From contig JAFBJZ010000915.1 in the NCBI GenBank assembly GCA_016785225.1, positions 992,001 through 1,056,000 on the forward strand: a DNA stretch of 64,000 nucleotides, written 5' to 3'. The number at the start of each line of letters is the position of its first letter. Position 1 is the stretch's first letter. Positions 36,389 through 48,900 of this stretch are shown here, piece after piece. A program made the position numbers and the translations under genes. The notes beneath the pieces are model-generated. The model made no database searches. It worked only from the letters and a program-made list of their open reading frames with translations, and had not been told where the DNA came from. The stretch comes from Psettodes erumei. Lineage: Eukaryota > Chordata > Actinopteri > Pleuronectiformes > Psettodidae.

Positions 36389-38771
36389 CGTGCACAGTGC
36401 CTTTGACACACTGGCCAAAGTCTTCAACCCACCTGAAGCAGGGGTCGGACACAGTCTGGCACAAAAGACGCAGTGTGTCAGTGGAACAACGATCCAGCTG
36501 ATTGGTCGAGACCAGGAGACCCCCATTATCGAGGTGGAGGGGCCGCTGCTGACTGACAGCCATGTTGGCTTTAAGGTAGGTGGAGTCAAGTCACAAATTC
36601 ATAAAGGCAAGGCAGAGTCTTTATTCACATGGCTGTACTTTTAAAGAGAGGGTCAATGCATATGTTTATGCATGTTAACTTCTGTTAAAACATAGTGTAT
36701 ATATGTTTTAAGATATTTTAAAAGAGTTTGCCTTCTTTCAAGTTGATGGTAGTAGACATACAGACAGGAAACGTGGAGAGGGGTATGGCATTGGACACGG
36801 GTCCCCCAGTCAGGAATTTGAATTGTGGTCGTTGCCGTTGCATACTCATCTGCACTCATCTGTTGGTTGTCATTTGTCAAATATTCTTTCCTGTGTCCTC
36901 CTTGTCCATCCTCTGCTTCATTCCTCTAGCTGACCATGCCCAGCCCCATGCCAGAGTATCTGAATGTACACTACATCTGTGAGTCGGCATCCAGGCTTCT
37001 CTTTCTCTCCATGCACTGGGCACGCTCCATCCCTGCCTTCTCAGCTCTCGGGTGAGAATGTATGGTGAACACGCAAAGACTTGAATAACACTCACAGGAA
37101 ATAACACAGCAAAGTTCCCACCTGTCTACAGTATGTAATGTGAGGTCCACAGGAATGCCATTTATGAGCTCACACCCATCTTTATTTCTCTGTCGCCGTC
37201 TCTTTCAGTCAGGAAGCAAACACCAGTCTGGTGCGAGCCTGCTGGAACGAGCTGTTCACTCTGGGCCTTGCTCAGTGCACCCATGTGATGAACCTGTCGA
37301 CCATCCTCGCCGCCATCATTAACCATCTTCAGAGCAGCACCCAGGATGGTATGGGCCACAGATCTCGTCATCACTTCACAGTAGGACACACACACTGTGT
37401 AACCAGCAGAGAAGAAATGTGATGTTTAAAGTTGTTTCTATAGCTGACATTGTCAGTGTTGTTATTTAAATAATGAAGAATTTTGAGATATTGTGTGAAC
37501 TGGAAAATTTCCCAAAAACTGTCTTGTTGGCTTCATTGAGGCAACTACGTACAGCAAATGTGAAAACAACATGACAAAATGTGTCTTAAACTACCACTTA
37601 TGAGGACTTGCAACTTTTGATGGCAATGACATGTTTTTTCTTGTTTTTTTGTATGTCTTTTTTGGTTAGAAGAAGCTCACAAAAAAGGAAAATTACAAAT
37701 GTTGATACTTAAAACTCTGCCTTTTCCTCTGTCTCAGACAAACTTTCAGGAGAGAGGGTAAAGCAGGTGATGGAGCATATCTGGAAGTTCCAGGAGTTCT
37801 GTAACAGCATGACGAGGTTGGAGACTGACAGCTACGAATATGCCTACCTGAAGGCTATAGTGTTGTTCAGCCCTGGTGAGTCTGCTAAGAGGATGGATTT
37901 TCTGTGTTGATAACAGAGCTGTAGCTGTTATGATGTTCAGAGCTATAGCTCTTATCAACCTGTACTTGCATTTTGTGCAATGATAGTTGTGTGTTTGACT
38001 TCATCAGATCACCCAGGTGTGGACAGCAGCGGGCAGATTGAGAAGTTCCAGGAGAAAGCTCTGATGGAGCTGCAGGACTACGTGCAGAAAACTTATCCCG
38101 ATGACACGTACAGGTACATAGACCACTGAGAGACTGGATATCACTCATGTTCCACTAAAAGATACCACTTCTCATAGGCTTGGCCTAATTTTTTATCAAC
38201 ATGTGCCACTGTTCAGCTTCATTAAATAAAGATAATATTTGAGTAAACAGAGGTGAAGATCCAAAAAGTTGTGCCATGGCTAGACAAGAATAGTATTCAT
38301 CACATCAGTGACAGACATCTCCATGTTGTTGGTCAAGTTGTTTTGTGCTTTCACCAGTTGCAAGCCACTTTCCTGCATCCTAGTCTCTACCTTCATAATC
38401 TGCTCTTCAATTTCTGCATTGTTCAGTAATAGAGGATGAAGTATCTGCCTGACTGACAGAAATTTGGCTTTTGAAGACATTTACAGAACACTGAGGAATA
38501 AGACATGGAGCTTATAGGAAATGTGTTATTTGCAAACAAGAAAATAAACACAAAGTATCAGGATGACTGGAGCTGTGTGTGTGTTTGCCTCCCCAGGCTA
38601 ACCCGTATCCTGACACGTCTCCCTGCCCTGCGCCTCATGAACTCAAGCATCACAGAGGAGCTCTTCTTCACTGGCTTAATAGGTAACGTCTCTATTGACA
38701 GCATCATTCCCTACATCCTCAAGATGGAGACAGCTGAGTATAACAGCCAAGACTCTGACCCTACAGAATGA
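33586..38771 (+). CDS. nr2c2: Nuclear receptor TR4 (NR2C2), 14 coding exons
   Basis: Orphan nuclear receptor that binds AGGTCA direct repeats and represses or activates transcription. Exons: 33586-33645, 33860-33955, 34141-34341, 34492-34597, 34763-34942, 35447-35603, 35694-35784, 36071-36216, 36398-36575, 36930-37051, 37209-37348, 37738-37875, 38008-38113, 38597-38771 (1,896 nt, 631 aa; human 596-615). The N-terminus repeats RIQIVTD-type blocks. The DNA-binding domain begins at EYCVVCGDKASG (Cys 146 and 149) and has P-box CEGCK. The ligand-binding domain is in the last five exons. TR4-like words such as TPIIEVEGPLL and NVSIDSIIPYILKMETAEYN distinguish it from TR2. An upstream out-of-frame ATG at 33570 precedes the chosen start in the same exon (acceptor at 33560). 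Exon 9 has a (GT)14 tract in place of a polypyrimidine tract. Confidence 0.96.
36361..36388 (+). repeat. nr2c2: (GT)14 microsatellite immediately before nr2c2 exon 9
   Basis: The repeat ends 9 bp before the exon start at 36398, leaving only 'cgtgcacag' as acceptor. It occupies the position normally held by the polypyrimidine tract; a few T-rich bases (ttgtttgtttct) precede it. Confidence 0.95.
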
Positions 38772-41400
38772 CACCCAATCACTCCAGCACCCAGAACTGT
38801 TGATGTAAAGATGGTACTCTCTTTGTCACTCAGAGGGGTTATTGTTGAACCCCAGTCCAAAATCCTGCAGTGGCCCATTGGTTTCTAATAATACATGGTG
38901 CAGAGTCATTCAGGAATCCTTGGTAGATTCAGATAATCTGGAATGGGAGAGCCAGGGTGACACTTGGAATGTCCTCTGGAGCTGATGCAGTGCGGTAAAG
39001 TTGAGTTTCTGGTCCAAACCCAGCTGTCCTCAGTAAAGTGAAACCTGTAATGTCTTTATGGCACTTCCGGCCCAAGCCTCTCAAGTTGTTATAGACTTAT
39101 CTAAGACTTACCATGCTCTCATGTTGATTGCATGCATCATTTGCAAATATCAGATGAGATATATATAAGAAAACACTGTCCAGAATCTAAAAATCACAAA
39201 CAGAAACTTTACAGGTGGAATATCATGCATTTAAAAAGTCTAATGTTTAGACTAAAGCAAATCTGAGTATCTACTTTAAAAGTGTACTCTGAAGCTGTAA
39301 AGTATTTATTTATTTTGGCTTTTGTGACCATTAACATTGATGACTGTGCTATTAAACTGAGAATCCCGGCTTTAACAAAGAATATGTATGATTTACATGC
39401 ATACAGCATTACACTTGCTTGCAATTATTTTCTTTTCTCAATTGTGAAAGTGGCATAATTGACATGGCACAACAGTTCGTCACTCCAAGTAGATCTGAAT
39501 CGATGAATCAGGTACAAGACCTAACTCACACCTCAGTCCTTCAGTATCACTGGCTGTCACACCATTGAGCTACCACACCATGCGTTCATAGCCCATGACA
39601 ACATGACCAATGCCTGATTTTATTGTTCAGTTTTGATTTACATACACAAAATCACAATAACTATGTTAGCCAGTTAAATTGACCACGTGTTCTTTTTATA
39701 CTGAACGACATCTCAGAGAGTTCAGGAGTGTTTTTATGTTTAGGTACACTTGTTTCTGGGTTATCATGAATATGTTGCTATTATAAGCTGTGCAATCACC
39801 TCATCACTTGTCCCTTTATGACAATCAGTGATATGTTATTTCCTCCTGTCGCATTAGTATCATGACTGTTCTTCTCCATCTGCGTTTTGTATGTATATTT
39901 ATCAGTGGCAATTATTTAGATTTGATTATCTTTAAGATTTTGGGTTCAGCAATGTTACTTATGTGTAGCTAAGCTACGTCTTTTATACTTGTGTTTGCAT
40001 TTATATTCTGCTAAGTGCACATCAATCAGCTTTTGTAGCATTCCACTGCATTCATGCTGACTAAAACTTTGCGTGTTGTATATTTTCTAAAACCTTTAAT
40101 TTGTTGTGAACAAATTTGCTTGTTGCATACTAAGTGTACTTAAAGTACTTTTGGGCAGGTTTCCCTGATTTAAAAAAAACCCAAACAAACAAAAAACGAG
40201 ATCTTCTGAGAAGTCAGTCTCGAGTGCATCAATGTCTTGAAGACCATATAGAGATATGCACTGGCTTACCCACTTGTATAATCGTTTAGAAGTGACATCC
40301 ACAGCAACATGAATAACACCAGGGATGCAAGGAAGTCAACAATGATTCTGTCTTGTTAAAATTATTGTCAAATGTTACAGTTGGGTTTAAAACCCCTTAT
40401 AGACTGTTTATAAAGGCACTGGTGTGAAATGACCTTTGTACATCTAATTTAATTGACATGAGTGCATGTTTTTTTTAAGCGGAGTTTTATAATCTTGTCG
40501 CTGTCTGCCCTAACGAGGAGCATTGTTATCATTTTTATAGTGCATTGCAGTGCATGAAGAAGTTGCTTAAGTGCATTTTATTAAATGCTGTATGAAAAAT
40601 ATTGATTTAAATGTCGTGGCTTTAAAATATCAACTTTGAGCAGGTCCCACATAAGAGAAAAGTAGAGCAATTTTTTCAGCTTTGTGGATTGAGTAACCCA
40701 TGGTTAAAATTTTATACTGTGTAAATTTTTCATTTTATTTTATTTTTTTGCTCATGTAAAATGCATTTCTTCAAACAATGCGATTGAGAAACTCTAACAT
40801 TCATATTTTGCTCAAGTTTGTCACAACCCTACATTTCTACCTCACACCAATGAAGATATAAACAAATGTATTAAGTATCAGCATTCCAGTCTCTGGGGCC
40901 GGCTTCCCTGAAGCCACATATTAAAAACGAAATAAACAATTCTTGATGAAATATGACAAGACTGAGTCTGTTCAGTTTTTGGTATTTGCTGGGGATTTGT
41001 TCCTTGAGTAGTTTTTAAGGGCATACGTGGTCGGGAAGAGCCAATCAAATAACTGCACTTTTTAAGCCAATCATGTTTGTTTAAGCATTTAAAATTGATG
41101 TAGATGTGCTTGTTAGGTTGTAGTTGACTTACGTAGTTTTGTATTGTTTGTAGAATTGTGTCGAATTTTTGTTGGTTTTAATAATAGTGTCAGTACGTTC
41201 TTGCTCAAGCGATGCAGCGATAAAAGCGCCGTGTAGATTAAAAACTACAACTTCCAGGCCTACAGACTCCTGTCTCGCTTGGATGACGACAATCTCTTGG
41301 AACGTCATCGAAAGGCATCTCTCTCAGTGAGCTTGTGCGACTATCTCCTAATGCATTTTCAGATGCTCTCTTTTAAATAAAGAAAAGGGGTTAGTTTAAA
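38772..41400. other. 3' UTR of nr2c2 and mrps25 promoter
   Basis: No coding exon is visible on either strand. The region is AT-rich. AATAAA at 40931-40936 is the last + strand signal and may end a 3' UTR of about 2.1 kb. The 200 bp before 41401 should contain the mrps25 promoter. Confidence 0.5.
40931..40936 (+). terminator. nr2c2: Poly(A) signal candidate, nr2c2
   Basis: AATAAA about 2.15 kb past the stop codon, the last clear one before mrps25. Confidence 0.4.
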
Positions 41401-41611
41401 ATGCCTATGAAAGGAAGATTTCCGATCAGGAGGACCCTAGACTATCTGCAGAAGGGTGACATTATCTTTAAAAACAGAGTGAAGATTATGACGGTGAATT
41501 ACAACACACATGGAGAGCTCAGCGACGGAGCAAGGTCAGAGCTAGCAGCTAGCTGTGCAGTCTATCATCCATCCAGCCATCCATACGTCTGTCTGTCTGT
41601 CTGTCTGTCTA

Positions 41612-41688
<77 letters not shown>

Positions 41689-43022
41689 CTGGATAGTTAG
41701 CTAGCATTAGATAGCTAGTTGGCTAGCCATTACTCTAAAAATTGGACGGGACTTTACTGTAAAACAGTTAACTAGCTGTTTTCTATTCGAAAAATCTGTT
41801 GATTTTTTTTCCCTTTGACAATTACATTGATTGATCAAACCCAAAATATATTCATTTTCAGATCACAGCAGACTGTTAAAATCATTAAATCTTCAGATCA
41901 GGCCATCTGGAACGAACCATCTTTACTTTCTGAAAAGAATTAAGCGGTTAACAGATTGAATTTGTTTTCTGTTAATTGACTCAGTCTAATATTTATTTAA
42001 CTATCGGACCTAATTTCAGGCGTTATCATAAATTCAAAGCTTGCACTGCCCCATTTGTATTACATTTTGTTTCTCAAAAGTGTACCATTTAAAAAAAAAA
42101 GTTTGAACGCCTGTGATGTGAAGCTGTTGCTAGATTATATTAATTTCTCTCTTTTGTTTTGCAGAAAGTTTGTGTTCTTCAGTGTTCCTCAGATTCAGTA
42201 CAAAAACCCGTGGGTTCAAATAATGATGTTCAAAAATATAACACCATCGCCGTTCTTGAAGTTCTACCTGGGTGCGTACTTTAGCACTGCTGTTCAATCT
42301 GTATTGTAATTTTAATAGTAATCATTATCACTATTACTTTCATAGCTTCGTGAATTTATAACTTTGTATCAGGCTCAGCTAATCCCTTTCTCTCCTGCAG
42401 AGGATGGGGAACAGGTACTGGTGGATGTGGAAGGAAAGGACCACAAAAAGATTTCAGAACATGTTAAGATGATTTTGGGGAAAACAAAGTAAGATACTTT
42501 GTCTTCTAAATGTGGAACATGTTTCCTGACACCTTTATGATTATGTGTTTGTGATTAGGGCTCTTGGTGTGTGGAAAAGTTATTTAAAATTAACTTAAAA
42601 TGACAAGAAAACTGAAAGATTTAACTGTAGCCTTGAGGGCCAAGTAAAGATATGTTATTTATTGAAGCAAAACCAGGACCCTGAAACTCAAACAGCTAAA
42701 AGGGATTCAGACATTTTTAAATCTACACCTGTTTTATTCCTACTGTGACATCTCTTGTGTCTGCTCTGAAAAAGGCCTGTTCCTGCAGTGATAATACAGA
42801 CAATCGGTTTGTGTCTTATTTACTGTTTCTCTTATCAGAGAAGTGTTGCAAGCCGAGGCCAAGATGCAGTCCTCCAACCCTGCCAACTTTGGGCCAAAGA
42901 AGTACTGTCTGAGGGAGTGTATCTGTGAGGTGGAAGGCCAAGTGCCATGTCCTGGCACCACGCCGCTGCCCAGGGAGATGACAGGAAAATATCGAACCCA
43001 GATGGCAGCGTCACAGGAGTAA
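41401..43022 (+). CDS. mrps25: Mitochondrial small ribosomal subunit protein mS25 (MRPS25), 4 coding exons
   Basis: Component of the mitochondrial 28S ribosomal subunit. Exons: 41401-41534, 42165-42271, 42401-42488, 42839-43022 (513 nt, 170 aa; human 173). The sequence follows the family throughout: MPMKGRFPIRRTL, VKIMTVNYNTHGEL, KFVFFSVPQIQYKNPWVQ, FKNITPSPFLKFYL, GEQVLVDVEGK, and the Cys-containing C-terminal block KKYCLRECICEVEGQVPCP. Mitochondrial import relies on the basic N-terminus; no cleavable presequence is obvious, as in the mammalian protein. Intron 1 carries a long compound microsatellite about 50 bp after the donor. The gene sits between nr2c2 and rbsn as in mammals. Confidence 0.97.
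41587..41691. repeat. Compound microsatellite (CTGT)n-(CT)n-(CTAT)n in mrps25 intron 1
   Basis: About 70 bp of GTCT/CTGT units with one interrupting CTAT, then about 18 bp of CT, then CTAT units up to 41691. It is followed directly by repeated TAGCTAG/GCTAGC words (41696-41730). Confidence 0.97.
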
Positions 43023-43557
43023 GAATCTGAGAAGGACAGCAGGCTACTGTTGGACAATGTTAGTATATTATTTTTATGTTTGATTTTGTACATTTACATA
43101 AAAGGACAAACGCACTGAATATTTTGTTGTAAATATGCACAAGTGGGTCCTACTATTCTATGTGTATTGAAGATTGTAAAGGCCTGGACCGGCACTGTCC
43201 AGTCCACCATAAATTCTGCAAAAACACTTGTCATCATCAGGGCACTTGATACTTATGACCAGGTTTAGATAACTGGACATCACACCTTGTGTTTGCACAA
43301 GATGTGACCTGGTTAAAGATTTCTCACATCCTGTAATGACCTAACTATTGCAATGTAATCATTTCAGATAAAATCCAGATTTGCCCATGTATTTAAGAAA
43401 TCAAAATCATAACCACAATAGTTTCATGTGAGTGGCAGGATCAAGTTTAGATTGATTATACACAAGGATACAGCATTTATGAAAAAGAAGAGAAATACAA
43501 CCATATTCAATTGTAGACCACCTTTTTATTGGTACTGAGATGGAGTTTTCTAACATT

Positions 43558-43563
43558 AATAAA
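43558..43563 (+). terminator. mrps25: Poly(A) signal candidate, mrps25
   Basis: AATAAA about 535 bp past the mrps25 stop codon. Confidence 0.5.
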
Positions 43564-45675
43564 TCAATGCCTTTGTGACCCAAATTTTAGTTTTATTTTG
43601 TTGTGTTAAATGTAGAGGTGTTAGTCAAATTCATTCCAAAGCTAAATTCCACTGATAAGACACATAAAGAAGCTGTTCTGTCTCAACTATCAAAAAGCAA
43701 AACAAAAATTTTGTGTCACATATTTTGCTTCCAGTTTTCTGTGGACATCACAGATAAGCAGTGTTAGATTGATGAGACAAACCACTTCGGTCTATGCAGA
43801 GAAGTACAGACAGTCTGACTGACAGGAAAGCACAATAGATTCATGTAAGGACAGACTCAGCAGCACTGTGAGTGATAATACTTGCTGGTATTTGTGTAGT
43901 GTAAATGTATCTAAAATGTTGCTTTGAGCTCAGGATTTAATCATTTAATTTCTGAATACACTGGGATGTCAGTGAATTCTGGTGCCTTATTTGTTGACTT
44001 AAATTTGCCCACATTGTGCCTTGGCAAATAGTGTTTTAGTATGTACATTTGGATGAGTGAGGGGCGAGCTGGCTGTGATGAACTTCTTAGACGAAAATAC
44101 CGAACGGCTGACATGCTTTACATAGAGATCTTAGCCAACAGCATGGAACAAGAGCGATGTGTTGAGAGATTTTGTCCTGATTTATATATACATATAAAAA
44201 ATAACAAAAGCAGGAAGAAAAGCTTGGCCACTAAAGTGACAGAAAGACAAGCATCAAGCAGCACATCAAAGACACACATGAATCACGTAACCCAAGTGCT
44301 CAGTTGGATGAACAGTGCCACTGTAAACATATCACAACCTGCAGGGGTCACACAATAGGACATGGAAAAACCTTGTGTTGACTTGGCTCGCTGAACTAAG
44401 AAACATTTTTTAGGTCTCAAATGCAGCCTTGTCAAAGCTAACCATGACATAGACCACATGCACAAAAACTATTAATGAACCGAATCTGTTAAATCACATC
44501 AACCATGCAGATGAGAAAATGCCACCTAACAGGAATATGTTAACAAATCTGTTTGAAATAAAAAAAAAAAAAAATCACTTATGCTGAAATGAAAAGCTGC
44601 TAGAACAAAAATATTGTGTAATGGATATTGTAATAATGCAAATGTAGCTGTAATTATTAGTGTGATAAATGATCAAATTCAATTCTGAGTAATGAACCTT
44701 TAATCTATGAACTCTATGGATAGCGGTATTAGTTGCTGCAACCAATTCTAATTCCATTTCTTTATCATTAAATTAAAATATTGGGTATTTGGTCAGAGTC
44801 CATAATTCATGGCCCAGTTAGAACAGCCATGCATTGTTTGATTCTTTGGCATCAATTAAATGAACAGCAGGAATTTATATGATCACAAGTACACTGTAAC
44901 TGTAAGTGCAGTAACATGATACTGCTAATGTCACCAGAATTAAAAGGGAACTCCACTGATTTTTACACGGTGAAGTACGTTTAGGGTTCTTGGGGAGTAC
45001 TACTGCGTACGTGAAAAGTTGTTTACAGCTTTTTGTGGCTTCAGAGGGAGCTGCACAAAATCTTAAGACTACAAAAAATTCATCTCATCTGTGTTTGAGG
45101 CTCACGGCTCGAAGCGAGATTCGCCCCTACAAGGGTAACAGACAAGTCCAACCATCCATGCAAATGCTACTGGGATTGAATTGATACTGCTTATCATTTA
45201 AGAGTTAACAGAGCCAAATCTGACTAAACTGGGGGAAGTTTAGTTGCATTATGGGTAACGTAGGCACCAGGTTTGGAAGAATGCATGCAACTAAGAGACT
45301 ATTTAGATGTTTGTTTTTTTTAATGCTGTCCATCATTTTGGTATCATCGTGATGTTGAATCAGTGGAGTCCCCATAATTTCATTTGGCCACAAAAAAGTA
45401 TTATTTAAAAATGGATATTGTGAATCAATCCACTGCTCTATGGCAGCCTTGCACAACCTCAGCCTTGGTAACATGTTACATCTTCATTCATAGTTTCTGC
45501 CAGAAAGCCAAATCACACATTCTGACTTCTACAAGATTTGCCAGATTCAACTCAAAGACCCACCTGAAAGTCCCATTAAAAGTAGCATTCTAATATCTTC
45601 CACTGATACAACAGGGTTAATGTCTTCAGTAACACTGCCAGTACAAATAGGTTTTTCTTGAGGTGCTTAAAAACT

Positions 45676-45742
45676 GTGCATGCTGGGATATGCTCCAGCC
45701 CCCTTGACCCTGTGCAAGATAAGTGGTTTAGAAAGATGTTTG
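45676..45742. repeat. Dispersed fish repeat fragment (GGGATATGCTCCAGCCCCC family)
   Basis: Contains 'ctgggatatgctccagcccc' followed by 'gaccctgtgcaagataagtggtttagaaa'. I recognise this as a variant of a word order very common in fish interspersed repeats ('gggataggctccagcccccgcgaccctgaataggataagcggt'). The element class is not determined. Confidence 0.5.
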
Positions 45743-45927
45743 GAAATTAACAGAGTCAGTCGAGATTTACTGATCTCTATTACAATGAAATTTGTGACTA
45801 ACCTAATATTCTGTGATGCAGCAGACTTCACCCAAACTAAAACCTGTGGGCTCATTAGTCTTGTAAAGTGATCTAGCCTTGCAGGACTTGGTAAGTAGTG
45901 GGTGAAGGTAAAGGTAAAGAGGAGGCA

Positions 45928-48900
45928 TCAGTGCTTCTTTTTCTTTTGTTCCTGTAGGGTGTGCTGTAGCTCTCTCAGGTTCTCTGACAGGAGGTCCACC
46001 TCATCGAGACGGCCGCTGAGCTTGGCATCAAAAATGTACGCCCTAATGTTGTCGATCTGCTGCAGCAGCAGTTCTTCCTCTATCATGTCCAAGTCGGGCA
46101 AAGCCTCATCATCATCGTCCCCATCAAAGGGATTGGTCGACACTCCTGGGGAATTCCCAGAGGCCTCCATGAAAGGGTTACCGACGTCAGCATCGTCGTC
46201 CTCCTCAAAGGGGTTGCCAGGCACGATCTCAGCCTCTTGGTCCTCCTCAACTTCTTCATCAAAAGGGTTGTATTCTTTCTTCCCATTGGTTACTTCTTTG
46301 TGTTCCCTCTTGATGTCCTCAAAGAAAGGATTGGTTGGATCCTCCTCGATGGGAGTTGATTCCTCCTCATCGAAAGGGTTAAGGGAGGTGCTGTTCTGTC
46401 CTTCGCCACCAGGGGGGGTTACATGCCCCCCTAAGCTCCTCAACCTTGGAGGCGACTCCTCCTGGCCCGTGAGAGCAGGAAACGCTCTGATAGATGAAGG
46501 GCTCTTCTCAGCTTTAGGGGTCAGATCCTCTGCTGCAGTGTCTTGTTCTTCCTGGAATCTCCCTGCAGAGCTGATATCCAGAGACCTCTCCCAAGTGAAG
46601 GAAGGCTGGGTGGAGCCCACAGCGGGGCCCCATTGCTCCTTCTCCTCCCTTTCCCGAGCCTCCAAGCGTTGGAGCTCACCCTGTTGCAAGCTCTCCTCCT
46701 CAGCCAGCTTCTGGGAGAGAGCAATGGCCAGACTCGTCTGCTGGTGGTCATATTCATCCTGCAGCTGACGCAAGTTCTCCTCCAACATGGCCACCTCATC
46801 TGTTCTCTGGGCCTCCCGTGCTTGACGGAGGAATGACTGAATGTTCTCAATCTGCTGCAGGAGGGGGTCTTCCAGCTCACTGCGTGTATGAGCAGAGTCT
46901 GCGGAGGGCAACCAGCCGCTAGCTTTGGTCATGCGTGGGGCCTGCGGCAGCTCTCCGTTGGTACTGACAGGTGGACGGTTTCTCTCAGACTCCTGCCTCC
47001 TCTTATGGGCCTCCTGTTTAGTAGGAAAGCATATGGTGTAAAGACATTCGCTACCTTTTTGACCAATGAAAAATCAAGAGAAACGCCTCAGTACACACCA
47101 GTCTCTCTTGGAGTCTCTTTTCTTGCTCTTCCTTCCTCTTTTCTTTCAGCTCTACATATTTCTCCTTCGTGGGCAAAGACATGAGACCCAACAGCTTCTC
47201 CTAAAAAAGGGAGGACACAAAGAACGAGTGAATTCAGGGAAAGAAAGGATCAAGGGACAAAGGCATTTGTAGCAGAAATAAGGAATAAGTGTAACAGAAT
47301 GATGATTGAAAGATACTGTACAATCCCATTCAGATAGAATTTATGTGTCAAGGGGAGGTGGTTTGATTTCACTTTTACCCGTGCTGGTCACTGATTTTCA
47401 GGACTTGCTGTGTTTTCAGCACTCTCATGTAGAGGCAATCGCTTGCTTATATCAGTCAAGTTAAATGAAAATGTGAAAAGTGGACTTTACTTTGAACTTC
47501 AATGTCATGTTATATAGAGGATTCAGTCTTTGCTCGCTGAACTGATTTTATGTGAAGTGAGTTACAGTGCACGTGTCTTAACACGGTTGCACCAGTCTAT
47601 TTCTGACTATGCTGGCATAGCAAAAGTGACATTCAGAAAGAAACACAAAGGATGACTTCTATCCTGTGGAAGGAGGGTAAGTGTTTTCTTACCCACCATA
47701 ACTTTTGAACCTTAGGAATACTGTCTGAACAGTGGTCTCACCTGAACAAATAATGTGGCTGTATACCGGATCATCCTCTGCAGCTGGAGCACCTTTGGAT
47801 GCGGTTGTGGGTCCTCTTTGACTCCCAGTGTTAAAATCCTCTTGCTGACAAGAAAACACAGAGCTCCATTTGATCTTGTAAAATGTCATAGTTGACAAAA
47901 ACAACAGAAGCGAGAGAAGTTTTATTCAGTCCCGTACCTTAGAGCATCAATTAGTTCATAGTATTTCTGTACTTCCAGTCTCAGGCCACCAGCAGTGTCG
48001 AGATTGTATGTGGTTTCTCCGGCACTGTGAGAGCATAAAGCCATGACAGTAAGCAATAAAACAGCCCGTGAAATAAAAGATCATTTCTAAAATTGTAATA
48101 CTTATCAAATAATTACTCTTTATATGAGGCTTACTTGAGAGACTCAGCCATTCGGATGTACTCTGGAGCCTTTTCATCCACTTTCTCCATACACATCCTC
48201 AGCCTCTGACAGGAAGACAAGTATTGAGCAAGTGAAAAACAGGAAACCCCAAAAGGAGAACAGTGCTTCACGGGAAGGATACAATGGAGTAAACCCAAGA
48301 CTGTGAGTTCCTCTAATGATCTTTTTCATGTTGTTTCATTCACCAACCTCATAAAGTTTCACTATGTCAGGCACATGGTCCTTCTCTTCCAGCTTCTGCT
48401 GTCTCTTCAACAGTATGTCCATGCAGTGGTGGCAGCAGCGGATCTTCTCGTCATCCTTTTCCTCCAGCATGGAGGTTACACTACTCAGGCTGCTGATGCT
48501 GCCTCTCCTGGAGCCCATGCCGCTGCTGCCACCTCCTGCCGGGGGAGACTGGGACTGACCAGGGCTTCCATGTGCACACAGGGCTTCTCGTGTCCCATTA
48601 ATCAGCCTCTCTGTGAAGGGCAAAAGGTAAAAAAATCACAGCAATGAGACACATTGATGCACTTGACTTCAACGAGACCTCTGATGAGGTTTTGGAGTGT
48701 AAATTTTGTTCATACATACGGGCCAAAGGTAAGGGGACAAATTCCATGCACTTCCTACACATGATGGACCCACAGAGACGACAGTGATGTCGTCTGTTCC
48801 TAATGTTGAACTTGTTTCCACAGTCAGGACAGAACGGGACATCTGAGTCGTTAACCCATGAAACTACAGACTTCTCAATGGCTATAAAGGAGGATGAACA

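Larger units (their letters stand above)
43023..45927. other. 3' UTR of mrps25 and intergenic/3' flank of rbsn
   Basis: The mrps25 poly(A) signal AATAAA is at 43558-43563. Beyond that I see no coding exon. A fragment of a common fish repeat lies near 45676-45742. One 105-codon frame at 44041-44358 has no recognisable domain and I do not call it. Confidence 0.5.

Noticed and set aside
43281..43306. Imperfect 11-bp inverted repeat after mrps25
   Set aside because: Ten of eleven pairs and short; not remarkable in a 3' UTR of this length.
44041..44358. 105-codon open frame downstream of mrps25
   Set aside because: No recognisable domain, no splice-site support, no compositional sign of coding; an ORF of this size is expected by chance.
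45902..46768. 288-codon Ser-rich open frame on the + strand
   Set aside because: Exact antisense of the large last exon of rbsn; the Ser runs are the complement of Glu/Asp-rich and Leu-rich codons.
46933..47013. Apparent frameshift at the start of the last rbsn exon
   Set aside because: It came from miscounting two bases at line 46981; rechecking gives 81 nt before the internal Met and an unbroken frame from exon 10.
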